This document shows positions 57,041 through 64,000 of a DNA stretch of 64,000 nt, piece after piece. Each line of letters starts with the position of its first letter. The stretch's first letter is position 1. Position numbers and translations under genes: made by a program. The notes below the pieces were generated by a model that did not search any database, had not been told where the DNA came from, and worked only from the letters and a program-made list of their open reading frames with translations. The stretch is from Larimichthys crocea (lineage: Eukaryota > Chordata > Actinopteri > Sciaenidae): positions 26,358,376 to 26,422,375 of the forward strand of contig NC_040016.1 of the NCBI RefSeq assembly GCF_000972845.2. The letters are read 5' to 3'.

Positions 57041-57654
57041 TGCTTCACATTGTTCTTCCTCCTTCATCTCCTCGTCTCCTCTCCTTTGGTTTTCGTCGTC
57101 TTCAGCCTGTGATCACGTTCCTCCTCCCTCATCCTGCCGTCTTTCCTCTTCCACTTCCTCCTTTTCCTCTCTCCATGTGTCTTCGTGTCTCTCGTGTTCT
57201 GTCTCTTTCTTTAATGTCTTTTTTATGGTCTTATTTGCCTCCACGCTGTTCTCTCTCCTCCATCGTTGACTTCCCTCTAATCTCTTTAATTCACTTCCGC
57301 TGTCATCCTCCCTCTCTCCGCTGCATATTCTAGAAATTCTTTTTGTTCTCTCTCTTCATTTTCGTTTCACGGCGTCCTGAGAGACCGTCGTTCAACCCGA
57401 AGAAAACTGCGAGCGCTCAGACCGAATGTTAACGAGTGTTTTCTGCTGAGACGCAGGGACGATCAAACCAAGGTAAAGTTACTAAAGTCTTTGCTGACGG
57501 AGACAGACGGAGAAGCTGCTGGCTGATTACAACAGACTGAAAACAACGACGGAGATATGCAGACGGCGCGTTGACTCCAACTCTGATAGTAACGAAAGAC
57601 TCTGACATCACAGGAAGTGCCAAAAGATGCCACAGCTCCACCCACGCTCCACCT

Positions 57655-57915
57655 CTGTGACATCACGGAGACTATGTCCAGGTTTTAGACAGTCTGCGGG
57701 GACGTCACGTAGACTACGTCCAGGTTTTAGACAGTCTGCGGGGACGTCACGGAGACTACGTCCAGATTTTAGACAGTCTGCGGGGACGTCACGGAGACTA
57801 CGTCCAGGTTTTAGACAGTCTGCGGGGACGTCACAGAGACTACGTCCAGTCTTAGACAGTCTGTGGGGACGTCACAGAGACTACGTCCAGGTTTTAGACA
57901 GTCTGCGGGGACGTC
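57655..57915 (+). repeat. 42-bp minisatellite, array 8 (about 6 units)
   Basis: Plus orientation, clean, with the first unit slightly diverged (GTGACATCACGGAGACTATG) and one CCAGTCTTAG variant. The last unit breaks at GGGGACGTCTCTTTGAGG. Confidence 0.96.
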
Positions 57916-58913
57916 TCTTTGAGGATTCTCGTTACTCGGCTCCACAGGCGTCCAGAGAACTTTTCGGTTTGCTGTCTTCAGTCAGTCGTCTCGATTTGGA
58001 ATAAAATAAAGTCTCGTGTTTATTTCTCGCCCGGCCTCAGTCGGCTTCAGTTTCAAAGTGCAGCAGTAAGACTTTGCACAAAGACCCCATGCTGAGCTCA
58101 TATTACTCCAATATTGGCTGTACTGCGCCGGTCGCCTTTAAATCCCAGATTAATTTAAAGATCACTGACTGCACATGGCTGCAGACAGTGGGACTCCTTC
58201 ATGCTGCTGTGGCTTTCTCTCAACAACTCATCGAGCATTGCGTCTTTAACTTTGTTGCTTCTTCTCTGCTGTTGTGTGAAGCACTGTGATTCAAGTCTAT
58301 CACAAATATCACAAATCATGAATTTGCCTCAACCTGAACAACATGACATCGTGTCGCCTCGGATCAGAGGAAACTTCAGGAAGAGCAACAGAGGCAGCAA
58401 CAATACAAATGGATGAGACGATGATAGAAGTGTGATATTATTGGATTCATAGATTTGGATTTAAAGGCACTGAAAGGGTCAGACCGTCTGATGTCAGGGA
58501 GGTTCAACTTGGATGGAGTCCTGTGGTCTGAGAGTCCGAAGGGTGGGACCACTTAATGTCCCAGGTCCAATGAAAGGGCTCGCTGCTAGGGGAGGGACTT
58601 GTTCTATTGATTGACGTTTACAGCAGCCAATAGTGTTGAGCGTGCACGCTGTCCTACTGATGGTTCAGCAGTCCTGGTATCTGACTCAGTGAACCAGGAC
58701 CAGAACCAGACACAGCGTCCGAGACTGAAGGAGTCCAGTTTGACAACAGGAAACACAAAAGCAGCTCCTAACCGAGCGAACAGCGTAGATGTCACGTGTC
58801 CTCCATGTCCAGAAAGTCAGGACAGACGTCTGTGTGGAGGACGTATACTGACACAAGACGTGTGATACCTCAGTGGTTCAGAGTCTGTGGGCCATGCTGA
58901 GCACTGAGCCCAG

Positions 58914-58936
58914 AAGGTTCCAGCTGCTGGAACCTT
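58914..58936. repeat. 23-bp palindrome, D1
   Basis: AAGGTTCCAGC-T-GCTGGAACCTT, with 11-base arms around a single central T. It is conserved without change at 63597-63619 in copy D2. It contains inverted TTC and GAA modules, but the spacing does not fit a standard heat-shock element. Confidence 0.93.
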
Positions 58937-59330
58937 TTCACATCTGGATCCATCTTGTTGTTGTTGTCTCATATTTGTCTCTGAGCTGTTTGAATGACGT
59001 CTGATTGCATGAAATCTTTCTGGCATCAGTCAAAGAGGAAGAACTTCCTCTGAGCGCCATCGTTCTCAATCAGCGTTCAGCAATAATGCAGACACAGAAA
59101 TCCATCATGGAGGAGGAGGAGGAAATCATTTCTGTTGTAACGTTGGCCTCAGTGCAAAACGTGAGGTGCATGATGGGACTGGATTCATCTTTCTTTTATG
59201 ATTAATCACTAATTGCTCTAATCTGTAGCTGGAACTCAACAGGCTCAGTCGTCTTCTCTGAGGACGAGGTGGAGCAGGTCAAACTCTGCGAGCTGACCTT
59301 CATGGACTCATCATCAGTTTAGGACGAGAA

Positions 59331-61007
59331 ACATCAGCACAGCTCCACCAGCCTCCACCAGCCTCCACACTTTCTGTCTGCAGCCAGACTTCAGCATGGT
59401 CGGTCCTGACAGGTAACGTATTTGAGATCAGCTGCTGATGTCACCTGGTGCCTGACACAGTCACAGTATATACAGCGTGAACAGGAAGCTGGTGGTGTCC
59501 CCGTGTCAGTGCTGAGGACTGTCCCCTCTCAGTGAGACAGGTGTTTGATTCACGTCCACACGATCATATCAAAGACAGAGGACGCGTCTCGGTTCAGGCG
59601 AGTTCCTGTGGCGTCCTCCACACTTCTCTTTGCTCTGCATGCAAACTGTGAAAGTTTCCTCCAGACTTCATTGGACACTGGCGATGCATAACACTTTATG
59701 AGTATTGAGGAGTGGATTATTCTTCAAGTGTGGCAGGAACATGCCTCGTTTTGAATATCAGGCCTCTTTGAATCTGAGTTTGTCACATCCATTCAAATGC
59801 TGCGACTCTGTATTCAAATGAAACATCCGCAGAGACTCATTACCCACAACAGGCTCGTCTGGAGCCTCTTAAAGATCCGAGTGTTACATAAAAACGATCC
59901 CGTCCTCATCCTAATGTCCAGATTAGAGTTCGGACGTGGAGATTACGCTGTGTGTGGTTCTGCTCGCCTCTGATGTCGACTGTTTGGGGAACATGAGCCA
60001 AAGCTCGGCTTGTTTAACGGCTCGTTAGGCTGACGAGGAGACAGAGGAGAGAGAGGACAGCTTGACACCCTGACAGAGAGACAAAGGAAGTCATTCTGCC
60101 TCTGGAATAAAAAACAAAATATATTTGAATTATCTTAACTTGTCAGGCGTCTTGTAAAAAAAAAAACATTCCCCCTGATTTGAAATCCCTCAATTTCATA
60201 CTGCATTTTGTTCTAAGTATGATTGTCACATAATAAGACTGTTTGGGCAATTACCACGGCTTTCATGAGGGAATTACTTTTGCACTTCATTAAAACCGAG
60301 CACAGAATATAATTGCGTCTTTTTTCCCCTCGCTTCCATCCCGTTTTTTTCTCCGAGAATCTCACTTACACATTCGACGCCGACACATGCACAAACCATA
60401 GAAATGTTTCTGAGCAGACTGAAGCCTCTTGGATCTCTGGGAGACGAGACTGGGATTCAAGGTTTTCACTTTGAAAAACAATAACACTTATTATGGCGTT
60501 TTGCCTGCGAGGGGAAAATCGCTTCCTCCGCTTCCTCCTCGCTCTCTTCTCCAATCCCTGCATTTGGCAAAGATGATTTCAGAGCTTGTTTAACACAGTC
60601 AGAGGCGTCTTTGCTTTGCACATGTTGTGTGTGTGCACAGCGCTGTGTACGTGCAGGGCGTGTGTGTTTGTGAAGTGTGGCGTCGTGCACGTGCCGCTGT
60701 GTTCAACACGTCCTCGCTCTTTGCATGTCGGCGGTGCGTCATGTGTATGCATGTGAAGGCGAGCACAGTGTCACTGAGGATGTAACCTTTGTCTGTTTGC
60801 CTCCTCTGCTTCATGTGCATCACAGCACAGATGAAACACACACAGCCTGCACGCTACACACTCAGGTCCAAGAAAAACTAAAATCCTCAAAGTTCAGAAT
60901 CACGTCTCGGATCTTTGTTGTTTTCAAAAACTGCAACAAAAAAAATCAGTGAGCAGAAAATTTTATTCAGATGTTTATTAGCTGAAATTTCAAAAACATG
61001 CCGTGTG

Positions 61008-61010
<3 letters not shown>
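59331..61010. other. single-copy sequence with possible conserved non-coding stretch
   Basis: 60130-60330 (AATTATCTTAACTTGTCAGG to TAATTGCGTC) is non-repetitive, AT-leaning and resembles conserved non-coding DNA. CAGCCTCCACCAG repeats lie near 59347-59365. No gene was recognised. Confidence 0.4.

Positions 61011-61040
<30 letters not shown>
61011..61040. repeat. (TG)n microsatellite
   Basis: About 15 TG units. Confidence 0.96.
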
Positions 61041-61042
<2 letters not shown>

Positions 61043-61163
61043 CGTTTTCTAACTTCAGCAGACTTCAGGTCAGACGAACTCATTTAGGATTGTTTCAAAT
61101 TCTCAAACCTTCAAATGTGTGAATGTTTGTGTCCGAAAGAAAAGAATCACACTGATGAGATAA

Positions 61164-61339
61164 CACGTCACAGAGACTACGTCCAGGTTTTAGACAGTCT
61201 GCGGGGACGTCACGGAGACTACGTCCAGGTTTTAGACAGTCTGCGGGGACGTCACGGAGACTACGTCCAGGTTTTAGACAGTCTGCGGGGACGTCACGGA
61301 GACTACGTCCAGGTTTTAGACAGTCTGTGGGGACGTCAC
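61164..61339 (+). repeat. 42-bp minisatellite, array 9 (4 clean units, cut by a gap)
   Basis: Plus orientation. The array is cut by the N gap in mid-unit after GGGGACGTCAC, so its true length is unknown. Confidence 0.96.
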
Positions 61340-61349
61340 NNNNNNNNNN
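61340..61349. other. assembly gap (10 N)
   Basis: Ten Ns inside a 42-bp array on the left; on the right begins the noisy copy of segment D (TGCTTCACA, equal to 57041). Confidence 0.98.
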
Positions 61350-61942
61350 TGCTTCACAGTGGTGAGTCCTCCTTCATACCTCATCTTACATCGCCATCCT
61401 CTGTTCCTTTTCTTCCTCGTCCTCCTCTCCTTTTTTGGGTTTTCGTCGCTTCAGCCTTGTGATCACGTTTCCTCCTCCCTCATCCTGCCTCTTCCTCTTT
61501 CACTTCCTCCTGTCCTCTCTCCATGTGTCCTTGTGTCTCTCGTGTTCTGTCTCTTTCTTCTAGTCTTTTTTTTGTCTATTTGCTCACACTGGTCTTCTCC
61601 ATCCATTCGTTGACTTCCCTCTAATCTCTTTATTCACTTCCTCTGTCTTCCTCCATTCTCTCCGCTGCATATTCTTGAAATTCTTTTGTTCTCTCTTCAT
61701 TTTCGTTTCACGCCGTCCTGCTAGGACGCGTTCAACCCGAAGAAAGAAAACTTCGAGCGCTCAGACCGAATGTAACGAGTTTTTTCTGCTGAGACGCAGG
61801 GACGATTCAAACCAAGGTAAGTTACTAAAGTCTTTCTGACGGAGACAGACGGAGAAAGCTGCTGGCTGATTACAACAGACTGAAAAAACGACCAAGATAT
61901 GCAAGACGTGCGCATTTGACTCCAACTCTGATAGTAACGAAA

Positions 61943-62584
61943 GACTACGTCCAGGTTTTAACAGTCTGTGGGGACGTCACGGAGGACTACTCCAGGTTTT
62001 AACAGTCTGCGGGGACGTCACGGAGACTACGTCCAGGTTTTAGACCGTCTGCGGGGACGTCACGGAGACACGTCCACGGTTTTAGACAGTCTATGGGACT
62101 CACGGAGACTACGTCCAGGTTTTAGGACAGTCTGCGGGGATGTCACGGAGACTACGCCTCCAGTTTTAGACGTCTGCGGGGATAGTCACGGAGACTACGT
62201 CCCAGGTTTTATAGACAGTCTGGGGGAGTCACGGAGACTACGTCCAGGTTTTAGACAGTCTGCGGGGACGTCACGGAGACTACGTCCAGTTTAGACAGTC
62301 TGCGGGGCGTCACAGAGACTACGTCCAGGTTTTAGACAGTTCCGGGGACGTCACGAGAGACTACGTCCAGGTTTAGACAGTCTGCGGGGACGTCACGGAG
62401 ACTACGTCCCCCGGTTTAGACAGTTGCGGGGACGTCCGGAGACTACGTCCAGGTTTTAGACAGTCTGCGGGGACGTCACGGAGATACGTCCAGGTTTAGC
62501 ATCTTCGGGGAAGTCACAGACTACGTCCGTCTTAGCAGCGGGGGACGTACAAGATACGTCGGTTTTCGACAGTCTGGGGGACGC
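61943..62584 (+). repeat. 42-bp minisatellite, array 10 (about 15 noisy units)
   Basis: Counterpart of 57655-57915 but about 2.5 times longer. Nearly every unit is missing or gains bases (for example GGTTTTAACAGTC, GGGATAGTCACGG). It ends at GGACGCTCTTTGAGGATTCT, matching the end of the D1 array. Confidence 0.9.
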
Positions 62585-63596
62585 TCTTTGAGGATTCTCG
62601 TTACTGGCTCCACAGGCGTCCAAGAACTTTTCGGTTTGCTGTCTTCTCATCGTCTCGATTTGGAAAAAAATAAAGTCTCGTGTTTATTTCTCGTCGGCCT
62701 CAGTCGGCTTCAGTTTCAAAGTGCAGCAGTAGACTTTGCACAAAGACCCCTGCTGAGCTCATATTACTCCAATATGGCTGTACTGCGCCGGTCGCCTTTA
62801 AATCCCAGATTAATTTAAAGATCACGACTGCACATGGCTGCAACAGTGGGACTCCTTCATGCTGCTGTGGCTTTTCTCAACAACTCATCGAGCATTGCGT
62901 CTTTAACTTTGTTGCTTCTTCTCTGCTGTTGTGTGAAGCACTGTGATTCAAGTCTATCAAAATATCACAAATCATGAATTGCCTCAACCTGAACAACATG
63001 AACATCGTGTCGCCTCGGATCAGAGGAAACTTCAGGAGAGCAACAGAGGCAGCAACAATACAAATGGATGAGACGATGATAGAAGTGTGATATTATTGGA
63101 TTCATAGATTTGGATTTAAAGGCACTGATGAAGGGTCAGACCGTCTGATGTCAGGGAGGTTCAACTTGGATGGAGCTGTGGTCTGAGATCGAAGGGTGGG
63201 ACCACTTAATGTCCCAGGTCCAATGAAAGGGCTCGCTGCTAGGGGAGGGACTTGTTCTATTGATGACGTTTACAGCAGCCATAGTGTTGAGCGTGCACGC
63301 TGTCCTACTGATGGTTCAGCAGTCCTGGTATCTGACTCAGTGAACCAAGGACCAGAACCAGACACAGCGTCCGAGACTGAAGGAGTCCAGTTTGACAACA
63401 GGAAACACAAAAGCAGCTCTAACCGAGCGAAACAGCGTAGATGTCACGTGTCCTCCATGTCCAGAAAGTCAGGACAGACGTCTGCGTGGAGGACAGCACC
63501 GACACCGACTGAAAGTACCCACCACGTATACTGACACAGGACGTGTGATACCTCAGTGGTTCAGAGTCTGTGGGCCATGCTGAGCACTGAGCCCAG

Positions 63597-63619
63597 AAGG
63601 TTCCAGCTGCTGGAACCTT
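63597..63619. repeat. 23-bp palindrome, D2
   Basis: Identical to 58914-58936. Confidence 0.93.
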
Positions 63620-64000
63620 TTCACATCTGGATCCATTTTTGTTGTGTTGTCTCATATTGTCTCTGAGCTGTTTGAATGACGTCTGATTGCATGAAAATCT
63701 TTCTGGCATCGTCAAAGAGGAAGAACTTCCTCTGAGCGCCTCGTTCTCAATCAGCGTTCAGCAATAATGCAGACACAGAATCCATCAGAGGAGGAGGAGG
63801 AAATCATTTCTGTGTAACTTGGCCTCAGTGCAAACGTGAGGTGCATGAGGGGACTGGATTCATCTTTCTTTATGATTAATCACTAATTGCTCTAATCTGT
63901 AGCTGGAACTCAACGGGCTCAGTCGTCTCCTCTGAGGACGAGGTGGAGCAGATCAAACTCTGCGAGCTGACCTTCATGGACTCATCATCAGTTTAGGACG

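Larger units (their letters stand above)
57041..59330 (+). other. segment D, copy 1 (clean)
   Basis: Pyrimidine-rich start (57041-57360), a 42-bp array, then about 1.4 kb of single-copy DNA ending TCATCAGTTTAGGACG. Aligns to 61350-64000. Frames of 60-125 codons lack domains. It has one 23-bp palindrome at 58914. No gene was recognised; whether any transcribed unit lies here cannot be told from sequence alone. Confidence 0.8.
61350..64000 (+). other. segment D, copy 2 (noisy first part, runs off the window)
   Basis: Aligns with 57041-59330 in order and orientation, the window ending exactly where D1 reads TTTAGGACG. Many single-base indels occur up to about 62700 and fewer afterwards. It differs from D1 by a real-looking insertion of about 31 bp near 63493-63525 and by a much longer 42-bp array. 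No gene. Confidence 0.85.

Noticed and set aside
58914..58936. Heat-shock element or bacterial-type terminator
   Set aside because: The TTC and GAA modules are not in the alternating 5-bp pattern, and there is no U-tract after the stem; a rho-independent terminator is irrelevant in a fish nuclear genome.
1624..62584. CRISPR array interpretation of the regularly spaced repeats
   Set aside because: There are no unique spacers, units are contiguous, and the sequence is clearly of vertebrate type.

Overview
The window is nuclear DNA of a ray-finned fish, most likely a percomorph teleost. The evidence is long CA/TG microsatellites, many dispersed repeats of a kind familiar from percomorph genomes, LINE and Tc1 relics of fish type, and no compact gene spacing. 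I recognise no intact protein-coding gene, rRNA or tRNA gene in the 64 kb. The longer open frames are translations of tandem arrays whose period is a multiple of three or lacks stops. The only protein-like sequences are broken transposable-element pieces: a LINE reverse transcriptase at 11.1-11.6 kb (-), a second LINE type at 25.3, 29.3, 32.2-32.6 and 36.5-36.9 kb, a Tc1-like transposase relic near 50.0-50.5 kb (-), and a short transposon-derived frame at 13.65 kb that recurs, internally deleted, at 48.8 kb.

Layout: 0-2.7 kb is mostly single copy with the first 42-bp minisatellite pieces. 2.75-7.2 kb is a block of 42-bp, 31-bp and TTAGC-type arrays around a core present twice. 7.2-20 kb is mostly single copy with old repeats and microsatellites. 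20-24.7 kb is a run of arrays, including a 1-kb AT-rich 28-bp array with higher-order structure. 24.7-40.1 kb is a chain of near-duplicate segments (here called B1, B2, C1, C2) joined through minisatellites and a 10-N gap. 40-57 kb is mostly single copy with a Tc1-like relic, a near-perfect 80-bp palindrome and a 1-kb 11-bp array. 57-64 kb holds segment D1, a second 10-N gap and its copy D2, which runs off the window.

The second copies are full of one-base insertions and deletions, like uncorrected long reads, and both gaps touch a 42-bp array. The simplest reading is that much of 28.4-35.9 kb and 61.35-64 kb is the same locus assembled twice, perhaps from two haplotypes, with breakage in the arrays.

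The most distinctive biology is a dispersed 42-bp minisatellite seen in ten arrays in both orientations. Each unit is CpG-rich, has a CRE-like GACGTCA and can form a hairpin. A recurring pattern is that long tandem arrays (TTAGC, GAA, GATGGACR, 28-bp, 11-bp) lie inside or at the edge of dispersed elements, as if the elements seeded them. Coordinates of repeats are from reading by eye, and boundaries may be off by several bases, more in the noisy copies.
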